38,980 nt of DNA from a virus: IMG/VR virus record IMGVR_UViG_3300005265_000015, positions 1 to 38,980 of that record; one strand, 5' to 3'. The notes under the pieces were generated by a model. The model saw only the letters and a program-made list of their open reading frames with translations, was not told the origin of the DNA and made no database searches. This document shows positions 20,884 to 29,056 of the stretch, piece after piece (position 1 is the stretch's first letter; the number at the start of each line of letters is the position of its first letter). The position numbers were made by a program, and so were the translations under genes.

Positions 20884-21843
20884 TTAGCTCACAGCGTGTT
20901 CGAGCCTTAAAAGCCAATCTTGGTTCAAAATCTTTGCCACAAAACTTGCTTTCCATCCTGATGTTTGTCTCTGGTTTAATGGGTCGGCGGCACCAGCAGA
21001 ACCAAAAGGCTTAATAATATTCTCAACCGCTTTTCCAGAAATTCTGATTGTGCCATAAGCGTCCGCTCCTAATATAATAGTTCCATATACATCAATACCT
21101 CCTGCCCCAGCAGACGAAAACACTTTTGAGTTAGTAGTTTCAATAAACCTTACTTCGTCCAAACTTCCAACTTCTCCTTCCATTGCTTTCTTCTGTCCAT
21201 ATTCTTGCACTCTAATAAATCCAGGAATATTCTTTAAGTCATAAGTGGTATTAGGGTGAACAATACCGATATAAGCGGCGGAAACAGGACTTGTGTTAAA
21301 TCCTGTGCTTGGGTCAACTTGAGAAGTTATTTTTTTTGCTTTATTATTTGTTAATGTTTTTACAGCTTCCTGAATTTCTGCTTTACTTATCTTCATTGAC
21401 GAGGTTATTTCATCTCTCGCTGTTGCTGTTGAAGGATACTGAACTGTAGTCCCAGCAACCATTATATCCCTACATAACTGGTCAATACTATCAGCGTATT
21501 GAATACCTAATATTTCAGCAGTTTCTGTTAATACTGGGTCTAAAGTAGTCAACATCAATTTATCAGTGAGGGTTACGTAATCGCCATACGATAAAACTGT
21601 CGCAGTGATATCGGTTATTGATAACTGACTACCTGTTGGGGTTACACCTTCGGTTAATGGTGTTGTTACAGCGCTCAAAAGAGTATATTTACGAAATTTT
21701 ATAGTATCAGTGTTATTTTGTGGAATATTTCTTATCTGAGCCCATTTTGTATGAATAAACAAACCAACAGCTTTTCTTAAAAGTGTTCTATCGTAATAAT
21801 TATTTACAGCGGCAGGTATTTCTTCTGTAGTTGTATTTGCCAT
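20884..21843 (-). CDS. Major capsid protein, N4-gp56 family, 319 aa
   Basis: This is the HK97-fold shell protein of the N4-gp56 family. Landmarks are EIPAAVNNYYDRTLLRKAV, TIKFRKYTLLSAVTTPLTEG, VTPTGSQLSITDITATVLSY, GDYVTLTDKLMLTTLDPVL, YIGIVHPNTTYDLKNI, VGSLDEVRFIETTN, YGTIILGADAYGTIRI, then PLNQRQTSGWKASFVAKIL. Length is slightly short for the family. It lies directly downstream of the scaffold gene, separated by a TAA-repeat tract, and the start context AATAAAATAAAATG has no Shine-Dalgarno. Confidence 0.93.
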   Translation of the reverse strand: MANTTTEEIPAAVNNYYDRTLLRKAVGLFIHTKWAQIRNIPQNNTDTIKFRKYTLLSAVTTPLTEGVTPTGSQLSITDITATVLSYGDYVTLTDKLMLTTLDPVLTETAEILGIQYADSIDQLCRDIMVAGTTVQYPSTATARDEITSSMKISKAEIQEAVKTLTNNKAKKITSQVDPSTGFNTSPVSAAYIGIVHPNTTYDLKNIPGFIRVQEYGQKKAMEGEVGSLDEVRFIETTNSKVFSSAGAGGIDVYGTIILGADAYGTIRISGKAVENIIKPFGSAGAADPLNQRQTSGWKASFVAKILNQDWLLRLEHAVS

Positions 21844-21907
21844 TTTATTTTATTATGTGAATGAAAATATATATTTTTTATACTTAAAAATATACTCACC
21901 ATACACA

Positions 21908-21944
21908 ATTATTATTATTATTATTATTATTATATTATTATTAT
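21908..21944. repeat. TTA/TAA microsatellite after the scaffold gene
   Basis: About twelve ATT units with one interruption follow the scaffold stop codon. On the minus strand this gives a series of consecutive TAA triplets, in frame with the stop. Confidence 0.85.
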
Positions 21945-22585
21945 TGTCTTGCCTTAACCTCTAAAACTAAATCATCAAATTCCTCATCACTCATATTAGA
22001 CACATCGGGAATATCATCTTTATTTTTTGCGAGTTTTCTTAAACTGCGTCCACCTGTTTTATTCTTATCAGCGTCTATATTTGCTTCGTCTCTCTTTTTT
22101 TGTAGTAACATTTGTTTGGCTTTTAATGCCAAATAAATCATTTCTACAGAAGCTGACGCATAAGCAGGGTGCTCCATATATTTTCTTATTCTTTTCTCCA
22201 TTTTTTCAGCATCAGGATATTTAGAAAATACACTTTGCAATTCTTGCTCATCGGCTTGCTTCTTTACCGTTTGAAGTATAGGGTCTATTTTATCCTCTAC
22301 TTCTTTTTGAATAGCAGTTTTGCTATTCTCATCAAGATAATTATTTTCTTCATCTTGATATCGTTGCTGTTCTTGTTGAAGTTTTTCTATTTTCTTATTT
22401 TTCCTCTCTATGATATAATCTTTTGCGCTTTTTCTTGGTATTGGCTCTTCTTCAACAATTTCCTCTTCTTCGGATTGATTTTCCTCAATCCCTTCCTCAA
22501 CCTTTTCATCAACCTTTTCCTCATTTTCTTCAGAAGAATTGGTTTCAAAAAGATTGGTATTATCTACCATATTTTCATTACTCAT
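21941..22585 (-). CDS. Capsid scaffold protein, 214 aa
   Basis: I start it at MSNENMVDN (22585). An upstream in-frame ATG at 22633 would lie directly behind the terminator T run. The N-terminal 60 residues are very acidic (EEKVDEKVEEGIEENQ), the middle is Lys/Gln-rich coiled coil (ERKNKKIEKLQQEQQRYQDE), and the C terminus has NKDDIPDVSNMSDEEFDDLV. This composition and the position just before the capsid gene fit an assembly scaffold that is lost or cleaved as the head matures. Confidence 0.8.
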   Translation of the reverse strand: MSNENMVDNTNLFETNSSEENEEKVDEKVEEGIEENQSEEEEIVEEEPIPRKSAKDYIIERKNKKIEKLQQEQQRYQDEENNYLDENSKTAIQKEVEDKIDPILQTVKKQADEQELQSVFSKYPDAEKMEKRIRKYMEHPAYASASVEMIYLALKAKQMLLQKKRDEANIDADKNKTGGRSLRKLAKNKDDIPDVSNMSDEEFDDLVLEVKARQ

Positions 22586-22630
22586 AGCGTTATATTGTGT
22601 ATGGTGATCACAAAATACTATGGCAATACT

Positions 22631-22728
22631 CAACCTTGCGGTTGGTATAAAAAAAAACTTCCAATAAGGAAGTTAACTATTTGTCATAGGGCTGTAATTT
22701 CTGGTCTATGGGAAATAGTTAATTTCCC
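22631..22728 (-). promoter_or_regulatory. Three-state attenuator-like RNA before scaffold and capsid genes
   Basis: On the minus strand an upstream hairpin GGGAAAT...ATTTCCC (22728-22722 with 22716-22710) comes first. The segment GGAAATTAACTATTT (22727-22713) can instead pair with AAATAGTTAACTTCC (22682-22668) with one mismatch. A small stem CATAG/CTATG lies inside that pairing. The terminator AACTTCC-TTATT-GGAAGTT (22674-22656) is followed by at least seven T. The second pairing hides half of the terminator, and the first hairpin frees it again. A CAACC-GCAA-GGTTG hairpin (22644-22631) follows. This is the layout of a transcription attenuator. Confidence 0.7.
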
Positions 22729-22766
22729 AATTCGTCATTTTCTTTTTTTTTATTTAATTGTTAATT

Positions 22767-23030
22767 CTATGAATATGGGTCAAGATTTATCGGACTAACT
22801 TCTTTGTCTTTATATTCGTTTATAAGCATTTCAGGCAATTCTTTTAATTGCTTGCGGTCTGCCCATTGATTTTGTAAAATTTCTATTGTTTCATTATTTT
22901 CTAATTCTTTAATTCCGTGTAATTTCTTATCAATTTCCTCTATATTTAAATCTAAAATTTTAACAAGTATTTTCCAACCTTCGCTTTTCTTTAATGCTAC
23001 TAAATAATTTATAATATCATTTTTTTTCAT
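22767..23030 (-). CDS. Small head-region protein, 87 aa
   Basis: The sequence MKKNDIINYLVALKKSEGWK, ILVKILDLNIEEIDKKLHGI, LQNQWADRKQLKELPEMLIN resembles small helical proteins often encoded between portal and scaffold in podoviruses. Function unknown. A promoter (23041-23068) ends so close to the ATG that the mRNA would be nearly leaderless. Downstream lies the attenuator-like region, so this gene may be made even when scaffold and capsid are not. Confidence 0.7.
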   Translation of the reverse strand: MKKNDIINYLVALKKSEGWKILVKILDLNIEEIDKKLHGIKELENNETIEILQNQWADRKQLKELPEMLINEYKDKEVSPINLDPYS

Positions 23031-23040
23031 TATTATAGTA

Positions 23041-23068
23041 ATGATAACAAATTATAAACTAATGTCAA
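23041..23068 (-). promoter_or_regulatory. Promoter for head genes, giving a near-leaderless transcript
   Basis: On the minus strand TTGACA (23068-23063), a 16-bp spacer and TATCAT (23046-23041) lie 11 bases before the ATG at 23030. Start would be near 23034. The -35 follows the portal stop by 12 bases. Confidence 0.55.
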
Positions 23069-23079
23069 GTTTACTCATA

Positions 23080-25023
23080 TTAAAAAGGCTGAGAGTTTTG
23101 TTGAGGTTGATTTGTTAACTGTTGCGGTTGCGATTGCTGCGGCGATTGTTGTGGTTGTCGTATAGGAGAAAAACTATTCATTGTCTTTTGATTTAATGAC
23201 TGCTGTTCCTGTTCCTGTTGCTGTTGCTGGAATAATAAAGCGTTTTCTCTTTTCTTCATAAGCATAATTTTGTGCGCTTCTATGTGCGCAATTTTTGCTT
23301 TTACATCTTTTGCTTTATTGTGTATTTCAATATGAACAATATCATCATCATTAAAATTTATTTTTGGCAATTTATTTTCGTTAATAACTTGGTTTTCGTC
23401 TTCTGCTCTCATTTCATCTAATGACGGCGGAAACATCATAGCTATTTGAGCTTTTTTCAATCCATTGATTTGAGCAAGTTTGCGAAGAATATATCGTCGG
23501 TTTACTTGTGGATCTTGAATTGCTATTTGAGCAAATGTTGAAAATTCTTGATATTCTTTTTGTTTTTTCAATTCCATTATTGAAGCAATCTCAACTGTAA
23601 CATCAGGATCAATGCTTGAAATCAAATTTTCTCTTGTAAATGTTTTCCATATTGGTCCAAGCGGTCCTTGTAATCTAATAAGTTTTTCATCAATATCTTC
23701 CTTAAAATTTGTCTTATATAAAAAATACCATTGACGCCAAAACTTTTTTTCAGACCAGCTGAAAATTCTTGCTCCAAGAGAATGTCTGTTTATCGCTCCT
23801 GCTCCTACCATTTCATTTTCGCCTAATGTGCGTGTTTTTTTCGGTTGAACACCTTGAGCTATCTCTGGCGCGGCTACCGCTCTTTGGGCGGCAGCATCAA
23901 GAATATTAAGTATTAAATTAACTTGCTGATGAAATACTGATTTCTGAATTGGTTGAATAGCATTATTAACATCACCTTGAACAGGTATCATCTTGTTAAA
24001 TTCAAAATTTAAATCGTTAGAGTTTCTAATTTTTGTTTTATCAAAAATATACATTGGATATAAATCCGCTTTTGCGCTTTCCATACCTAAGTTTATCATT
24101 ACTGCTTTTGCTCTTTGTTTATCCTCAATTAAATCTGGAATATTTACTCCGTCCCAATCGTGAGAAATAGGGAATAATGCTCTATCAATAATCGCCCATT
24201 TATCTTGTTGTTTTAATTTTTGACGACGAATTAGTAATGTTCTATTATTGCCGAGAGTAATAATATACTTTTTCCCTTTAATAGTTGTGTACCATTCAAG
24301 AAGATTATATTCATAATTTTCTTCTAACGCTTCTTCTTTTTTATCGGTTGATTGTATCCCTTGCGCTTCTTGCCTCGCTTTTCTCGCTTCGTTTGTAAGG
24401 CTTTTTTGAAGATCTTTATCTTTTTGTAATTTATCTAAATTAAAATATGATTTATTGCTTTGAAGTTCTGACATTGTCAAACAAATTTCACGACCAAAAA
24501 AACGAGCTCCCCCAAAACCTTTTTGGTTTCCATTAACGGAAGTAGCTCGTGGATCACGAATAAAAGTCATAGGATCAATTACTTCACCAACAGGAGCCAT
24601 ATTTTTTCTTCTGTCAAACTCATTAAGCAACAATAACCCTCTACCAAAAAAACAAGTATCCCAATCCCATTCATAATCTAGTTGGTCTTTTTCCATAATA
24701 GAATAATCATATTCAGCAAGAGAGTTTAAATTTTCAGCTGTCTCTTCATCTCCCTCTTCTCGTCCGTTAAACACACCGATTATTCTGTCATTGTATAAAG
24801 ACGCAAAAACTGTTTGAAACACAGCAAAAAGCAATGGATCGCCTACCTTCTTTTCATCTCTTTTTTGATTATTATAAAGTTTCAAGCGTTTTAAATTTTT
24901 AGCTCTTTTACTTTCAATTGCGTCATAAGATAAAATAAATTCACTATTAACTTGATCAATTATTCTTTTTTCTTCGTTGCTAACATTTTCTTCATAATCC
25001 TTTTTTAGATTATTTTTTGACAT
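23080..25023 (-). CDS. Portal protein, 647 aa
   Basis: This forms the dodecameric portal through which DNA enters and leaves the head. Typical segments are YDAIESKRAKNLKRLKLYNN, DPLLFAVFQTVFASLYNDRI, DYEWDWDTCFFGRGLLLLNE, APVGEVIDPMTFIRDPRATS, VIIDRALFPISHDWDGVNIP in spirit (AIIDRALFPISHDWDG), and a long C-terminal helical barrel. The last 50 residues are Gln/Pro/Ser-rich and probably disordered. Size and context (after TerL, before scaffold) fit the podovirus-type large portals. It overlaps the 84-aa gene upstream by 14 bases. Confidence 0.85.
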   Translation of the reverse strand: MSKNNLKKDYEENVSNEEKRIIDQVNSEFILSYDAIESKRAKNLKRLKLYNNQKRDEKKVGDPLLFAVFQTVFASLYNDRIIGVFNGREEGDEETAENLNSLAEYDYSIMEKDQLDYEWDWDTCFFGRGLLLLNEFDRRKNMAPVGEVIDPMTFIRDPRATSVNGNQKGFGGARFFGREICLTMSELQSNKSYFNLDKLQKDKDLQKSLTNEARKARQEAQGIQSTDKKEEALEENYEYNLLEWYTTIKGKKYIITLGNNRTLLIRRQKLKQQDKWAIIDRALFPISHDWDGVNIPDLIEDKQRAKAVMINLGMESAKADLYPMYIFDKTKIRNSNDLNFEFNKMIPVQGDVNNAIQPIQKSVFHQQVNLILNILDAAAQRAVAAPEIAQGVQPKKTRTLGENEMVGAGAINRHSLGARIFSWSEKKFWRQWYFLYKTNFKEDIDEKLIRLQGPLGPIWKTFTRENLISSIDPDVTVEIASIMELKKQKEYQEFSTFAQIAIQDPQVNRRYILRKLAQINGLKKAQIAMMFPPSLDEMRAEDENQVINENKLPKINFNDDDIVHIEIHNKAKDVKAKIAHIEAHKIMLMKKRENALLFQQQQQEQEQQSLNQKTMNSFSPIRQPQQSPQQSQPQQLTNQPQQNSQPF

Positions 25024-25264
25024 TAAGTTTTTTAATTGTTGTTTCCGCTATTTTGTATAATATTTGAATTATATTATGAATTTGTTTTTTTGTGTATAAT
25101 TCTTTTCTAAATCGTCTATGCCATTCAGGTTTTATATCTATGTAATGAAAATAAATTTCGTTGTTATATGTTAATAAAAATTCAAACCTTGTATCAAGAC
25201 GCCTGATATAAATTGGTATTCCTTTATATTTTATTTTTTTTAAGATTTGTATTTTTTTAGTCAT
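25010..25264 (-). CDS. Hypothetical basic protein, 84 aa
   Basis: I start it at MTKKIQILKK (25264), whose ATG overlaps the TerL stop (ATGACTAA). An ATG three codons earlier also exists. The protein is basic with a short beta-rich part (GIPIYIRRLDTRFEFLLTY, EIYFHYIDIKPEWHRRF) and a C-terminal helix. Family not recognised. It overlaps both neighbours, so it is translationally coupled with TerL and portal. Confidence 0.7.
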   Translation of the reverse strand: MTKKIQILKKIKYKGIPIYIRRLDTRFEFLLTYNNEIYFHYIDIKPEWHRRFRKELYTKKQIHNIIQILYKIAETTIKKLNVKK

Positions 25265-26437
25265 ACGGGTCAAAATCCCTTTTTATTCCTATTCTCTGTT
25301 GTTGAGATTTTATGTTTGGCATTATTCCAACTAATGCGTATCTTATAGCGTCCATTGAGTGTGAAAATTCGTGTTCTGGCTCATTCAACACATTACCATT
25401 TTTATCAACTTTCCACAAATAATTTCTGTATTCTTTAATTACATTTATGCTTCTTTTAGTTACTGATATTTTCTGCTCCTGAACATAGTTTATCCCGTTA
25501 AGAACACTATCTTTCCCTTTTTTATTTGCTCCAATAATATTTACTCCATATAATTTAATTTCTTCAATGTTTTGAGGGTTGGCGCTATCTGCTATAACTA
25601 ATGCTTCATCAACCGCCAACAATGTATCTGCTATTTCTTTATTTAATACTCCTTTTCTATAAAATATTTCATCTACAATATAGCCCCCATTGTAATAATA
25701 TATTGCCACAATCGCTGTTGGACTATTTGTAAAGCCAAAATCTAATCCGTATCGCTCTAACCTCGCTTCGTGCGGTATTTCATCAATTATTTTCCAGTTA
25801 GTATATATTTTGCCTTCTACTTCTCCTAATTGCCCTAACCCATATACTTTCCACCAATTTTTTCTGTGTTTGCGTTGCTCTATACTGGCTATTATTTCAT
25901 CGCTTAATGCTTCATTGTCTAAATAAGTTGTTACTAATTCCTCAACATCGTCTCTTTGATTTAATTCTGTGTAATACCAAAATTCTGAACTTGGGTTCCA
26001 GTCGAGATATACTAAATCTTTGGTTCTTACTTCTAATTGCTCAAACGCATTAAACTTTATATTGTTAGCTTCATTGATAAATAATCTGTCTCGCCTTGCT
26101 CCTCTTACTTTTGTTTCTTGGTCAACTGAAAAAAACTCTATAATACTGCCATTATCAAAGGTATATGTGCCTGTTTTATTCCAATTTTTTTTTTATATAA
26201 ATTTAATCCCTTCATTATGACTAAAAAATCTCTCATTGCTCCTCTTCTAAGATGCGGGAAACTCTCTGAAACTATACTGGTTATTGTTGGTTTTTTATCT
26301 CGTAAAGCTAAATCAATAAGAATAAGAATAACACTATATGTCTTACTGCTGCTTGTTCCCCCAGGCAATGCTCTTATTCTTTTAGTCATTGCTCTTATTT
26401 TTTTAGTTGCTGTTGTAATTCCAATTACATTATCCAT
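25257..26437 (-). CDS. terL: Terminase large subunit, about 393 aa, with a -1 frameshift at an A10 run
   Basis: The packaging motor and nuclease is split in two frames. The first frame from MDNVIGITTATKK (ATG overlaps the TerS stop) carries the Walker A motif LPGGTSSSKT and continues to NLYKKK. There, at ten A (minus strand of 26185-26194), it would run out at 26138. Shifting back one base restores NWNKTGTYTFDNGS, the Walker B region DRLFINEANN, the LDWNPSSEFWYY motif, the nuclease strand RYGLDFGFTNSPTAIV and the last Asp in HSMDAIRYAL. A -1 ribosomal shift, transcript slippage or a one-base assembly error would each explain it. Confidence 0.88.
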
Positions 26438-26846
26438 TTTTCTTTTTATTTTTTGTAAAATCAAAAAGTCTTATTGGCTCGCCTTTGCTTGTTAAGTCAA
26501 GCTGTTTAGTTATCCTTAATTTTAGTCGATTATATTCTTTAACTGCTCCCAATTTACTTTTGAGGTCTGCGTTTTGCGTTATCAATAATTCTAATTGTTT
26601 ATCTACAAACGAGTCGTTTAATCCTCTTAAATTTAATAATTTATCAATATATTTTAAAATGTAAGGTTTAGTAAGTAATTCATAAGCGCTTGTTTTTGCG
26701 TTATTATACCAGTTTCCCTTTTTCTTGATTTTATATGCTTTAATGTAACTTTGAACTCCATTGCAAAAAAATTCTTCCGAAGTAGCATATAATTCACAAA
26801 ATACCTTTTGTTTTGTTGTTAATTTTGTTTTTGCCTCTTTCCCCAT
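26430..26846 (-). CDS. terS: Terminase small subunit, 138 aa
   Basis: The sequence LTTKQKVFCELYATSEEFFC, NGVQSYIKAYKIKKKGNWYN, AKTSAYELLTKPYILKYIDK is the typical N-terminal HTH of phage small terminases that choose and bind the packaging site. The rest (FVDKQLELLITQNADLKSKL, AVKEYNRLKLRITKQ) is the oligomerisation helix. It follows the KH protein by two bases and overlaps TerL by eight bases. Confidence 0.88.
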   Translation of the reverse strand: MGKEAKTKLTTKQKVFCELYATSEEFFCNGVQSYIKAYKIKKKGNWYNNAKTSAYELLTKPYILKYIDKLLNLRGLNDSFVDKQLELLITQNADLKSKLGAVKEYNRLKLRITKQLDLTSKGEPIRLFDFTKNKKKNG

Positions 26847-26848
26847 AA

Positions 26849-27094
26849 TTATCTTTTTGGCTCAATTATTTTTATTTGAATTTTCTCTTTCTGAATAAAC
26901 GCAAATAACTTAACAATTAACTTAATTGCTTCAGCATGCTCTCCTCGTCGTCCTATAATTATTCCCATATCTTGCTTGCTTACTTGAAGTTGTAAAAATA
27001 TGCCACGATCATCTATACTCTCTATTATTTTTATTTCATTAGGATATTTTACTATTTTTTTAACAATAAATTCTAAAAACTCTTTTGATTTCAT
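26849..27094 (-). CDS. KH-domain RNA-binding protein, KhpA-like, 81 aa
   Basis: This matches the bacterial KhpA/YlqC pattern over its whole length: LEFIVKKIVKYPNEIKIIES, then LQLQVSKQDMGIIIGRRGEH with the RNA-binding GxxG loop (GRRG), AEAIKLIVKLFAFIQKEKI and a final beta strand. Cellular KhpA binds RNA and, with KhpB, affects cell-wall and sRNA functions. In a phage, directly upstream of terS, it may regulate late mRNA or modify host RNA control. The unit starts at promoter P6. Confidence 0.85.
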   Translation of the reverse strand: MKSKEFLEFIVKKIVKYPNEIKIIESIDDRGIFLQLQVSKQDMGIIIGRRGEHAEAIKLIVKLFAFIQKEKIQIKIIEPKR

Positions 27095-27154
27095 TTTTAT
27101 TAAAAATTATCATTTGCGTTATATTACAATATTGTTTTACAATATCATTTAACT

Positions 27155-27183
27155 ATTATACATTAAATAAAAAAATCTATCAA
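27155..27183 (-). promoter_or_regulatory. Promoter P6 of the packaging operon
   Basis: On the minus strand TTGATA (27183-27178), 17 bp, TATAAT (27160-27155). The start would be near 27148, 54 bases before the KH gene. The leader contains the dyad TATTGT-AAA-ACAATA, a possible operator. Confidence 0.6.
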
Positions 27184-27205
27184 CCCTTTTCCTAATTTAA
27201 AAACA

Positions 27206-27223
27206 TTCCTTGATATTAAGGAA
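27206..27223 (-). terminator. Short terminator before P6
   Basis: TTCCTT (27206-27211) pairs with AAGGAA (27218-27223) around a six-base loop. On the minus strand TGTTTTT follows. It separates the recombination-end gene at 27315 from the packaging operon. Confidence 0.5.
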
Positions 27224-27314
27224 CATTTTTTATTTTTATAAATAGTTTTATTTTTAAGAGATTATTTTTTAACAAGCCAAATTACCATTAAAAATATTTC
27301 GCTATCGCTTTTTT

Positions 27315-27584
27315 TTATAACTTAAATTCATAATTTAAAATAGTTGTTGTAAAACTCTTTTTTTGTTTTTCTTTCATTTTACCTTTTTTTAATTTAAACG
27401 AATAAATTGTTTCAGTTGGAGATTTTTTCCATTCTACTAACTCCAATTTTCCAGTTTCTATTTTTCCTTTCTTTTCAAAATAATTATTATCTATAATAGC
27501 AGTATATGCTTTAGAAAAATCATCAAGAATTTGCGTGCGTTTTTCATAAATTTCTTTAGATATTTTATTTATTGATTTTTTCAT
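27315..27584 (-). CDS. Hypothetical basic protein, 89 aa
   Basis: I start it at MKKSINKISK (27584), which has a TATAGTTATG context. An ATG four codons upstream is possible. The protein is Lys-rich with alternating strands at the C terminus (TIYSFKLKKGKMKE, TTTILNYEFKL). Family not recognised. It has its own promoter (27614-27642) and is followed by a terminator, so it is a single-gene transcript. Confidence 0.65.
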   Translation of the reverse strand: MKKSINKISKEIYEKRTQILDDFSKAYTAIIDNNYFEKKGKIETGKLELVEWKKSPTETIYSFKLKKGKMKEKQKKSFTTTILNYEFKL

Positions 27585-27613
27585 AACTATATACAATCTT
27601 TTTATACATCTAT

Positions 27614-27642
27614 ATTATACTCTTTATTACTTAAAATAGCAA
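27614..27642 (-). promoter_or_regulatory. Promoter P5 for the 89-aa gene
   Basis: On the minus strand TTGCTA (27642-27637), 17 bp, TATAAT (27619-27614), with a start near 27607 and a leader of about 22 bases. Confidence 0.55.
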
Positions 27643-27674
27643 TATTCGTTTTTTTATTTTCTTTTTTCATAAAT

Positions 27675-28595
27675 TTAAATTGTTTCTTGTATAGAATAAA
27701 CTTTACCTAAATTAGTTCCAGCATAAAGCCTGTTGTTATATACCGTTAAAGAATAAACATAAGAACTTACCTCTAATCTTCCAACCTCAGTCCAAATTGT
27801 TCCCCCTTCGTAGCGATATACCCTACTAGGATTCCCAAACCCAGCATAGAGTTTGCCGTTATATACCGCTAAGGAATAAATAGTAAAACCTAAGTCAATT
27901 TTTCCAACCTTTTCCCAAGTTGTTCCAACCTCTTTCCAAGTTGTTCCACCCTCATAACGAAAAACTTTGCCCTTGCCATATGTCCCAGCATATAATTTGC
28001 CGTTATATACTGTTAAAGCTTCTACACTGAATTCTAAGCCTAATTTTCCAACCTCTTCCCAAGTTGTTCCACCCTCGTAGTAGCGGTAGACCTTGCCAAA
28101 ATCCCCAGTCCCAGCATAAAGCCTGTTGTTATATACCGTTAAAGAATAAACATAAGAACTTACCTCTAATCTTCCAACCTCTTTCCAAGTTGTTCCACCC
28201 TCATAACGATAGACTCTGCCCTTACCATGTGCCCCAGCATATAATTTGCCGTTATATACTGTTAAAGCTTCTACACCGAATTCTCCTAAACCTAACTGAC
28301 CAACATTAGTCCAAGTTTTCCCGCCTTCGTAGCGGTAGACCTTGCCAAAATCATCAGTTCCAGCATAGAGTTTGCCGTTATACACAGCTAAGGAATACAC
28401 ATAAGAACTTGCCCCCAATTTTCCAACCTCTTTCCAAGTTGTTCCACCCTCATAACGAAAGATTTTACCTAAAAAAAACTTTGTCCCGCCATAGAGTTTG
28501 CCGTTATACACAGCTAAACAATGAACATCGGCATTTTCCCCTAATTCTCCAACCTCAGTGATAATAATATTTGTTTTTTTATTTTCTTTTTTCAT
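27675..28595 (-). CDS. Seven-bladed beta-propeller protein C, 306 aa
   Basis: Seven repeats of about 42 residues fill the protein. The consensus is VGxLGxxxxVxSLAVYNGKLYAGTxxxGKVYRYEGGxTW, in which the tryptophan and YNGKLYAGT strand recur in each blade. The fifth blade has a small duplication (TTWKEVGTTWEK). The last blade ends in VYSIQETI. It has no signal peptide, so it acts inside the cell or in the virion. It belongs to a set of three paralogs (also 29057-29992 and 30871-31773), separated by one gene each. The stop-to-start spacing is TAA-AATT-ATG. The ligand is unknown. Confidence 0.85.
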   Translation of the reverse strand: MKKENKKTNIIITEVGELGENADVHCLAVYNGKLYGGTKFFLGKIFRYEGGTTWKEVGKLGASSYVYSLAVYNGKLYAGTDDFGKVYRYEGGKTWTNVGQLGLGEFGVEALTVYNGKLYAGAHGKGRVYRYEGGTTWKEVGRLEVSSYVYSLTVYNNRLYAGTGDFGKVYRYYEGGTTWEEVGKLGLEFSVEALTVYNGKLYAGTYGKGKVFRYEGGTTWKEVGTTWEKVGKIDLGFTIYSLAVYNGKLYAGFGNPSRVYRYEGGTIWTEVGRLEVSSYVYSLTVYNNRLYAGTNLGKVYSIQETI

Positions 28596-28599
28596 AATT

Positions 28600-29052
28600 T
28601 TAAATTTGTTCTAATAATAAATTTTCCTTTTTTTTAGGAAAAGGAATTGACACTTCCCCTCCTGTTCTTTCTATTATTACTTTGTTAATAACATCATATA
28701 TTTTATCAATTTCCTGCATTTTATCTAAATTTTTTGTGCTTTTTTTATTAAACATCGCTTTTTGTAAAGGTTTCCATAAAACTTCTTTAATCAAATATGG
28801 CGTCCATATTACTTCTGCGTTTAACTTAATTATTTTATTCATATAAAATCCTGATTCATTCAAGGCTCTTGCTAACAGAGTAAACCATAAATGTAAAGCC
28901 TTATTTTGCCTGTTTGTTCTCTTTTTATTCATTATATTTATAACCACATCATCATATTTAGAAAATTTATTTTGCGCTTTTTGTTTTGCTTCTTTTACGC
29001 TATTTGCTTGAATAACTAATTGAACAGTAGCAGCAATATAATATTTTTTCAT
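28600..29052 (-). CDS. NinB-like/Orf-like recombination protein, 150 aa
   Basis: Residues about 1-35 form a small beta-alpha unit (YYIAATVQLVIQANSVKEAK). The core reads KKRTNRQNKALHLWFTLLAR, ALNESGFYMNKIIKLNAEVI, WTPYLIKEVLWKPLQKAM, KKSTKNLDKMQEIDKIYDVI, and VSIPFP near the end. The NRQNKALH pattern recalls NinB-type proteins that bind single-stranded DNA and aid recombination. Context next to the exonuclease and annealing protein agrees. The exact family is uncertain. Confidence 0.6.
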   Translation of the reverse strand: MKKYYIAATVQLVIQANSVKEAKQKAQNKFSKYDDVVINIMNKKRTNRQNKALHLWFTLLARALNESGFYMNKIIKLNAEVIWTPYLIKEVLWKPLQKAMFNKKSTKNLDKMQEIDKIYDVINKVIIERTGGEVSIPFPKKKENLLLEQI

Positions 29053-29056
29053 ATTC

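Noticed and set aside
21896-22607. A 14-bp inverted repeat (TCACCATACACAAT and its complement) flanking the scaffold gene.
   Set aside because: By rough estimate a few perfect 14-bp inverted repeats are expected by chance in 39 kb of AT-rich DNA, and there is no recombinase gene.
21941-22633. A longer scaffold start at 22633.
   Set aside because: It lies immediately after the terminator T run, and the added residues do not resemble a scaffold N terminus.
22169-22798. A 209-aa plus-strand open frame opposite the scaffold gene.
   Set aside because: It is the antisense of the acidic, repetitive scaffold gene and crosses the attenuator region. The Phe/Leu-rich composition is that of a shadow frame.
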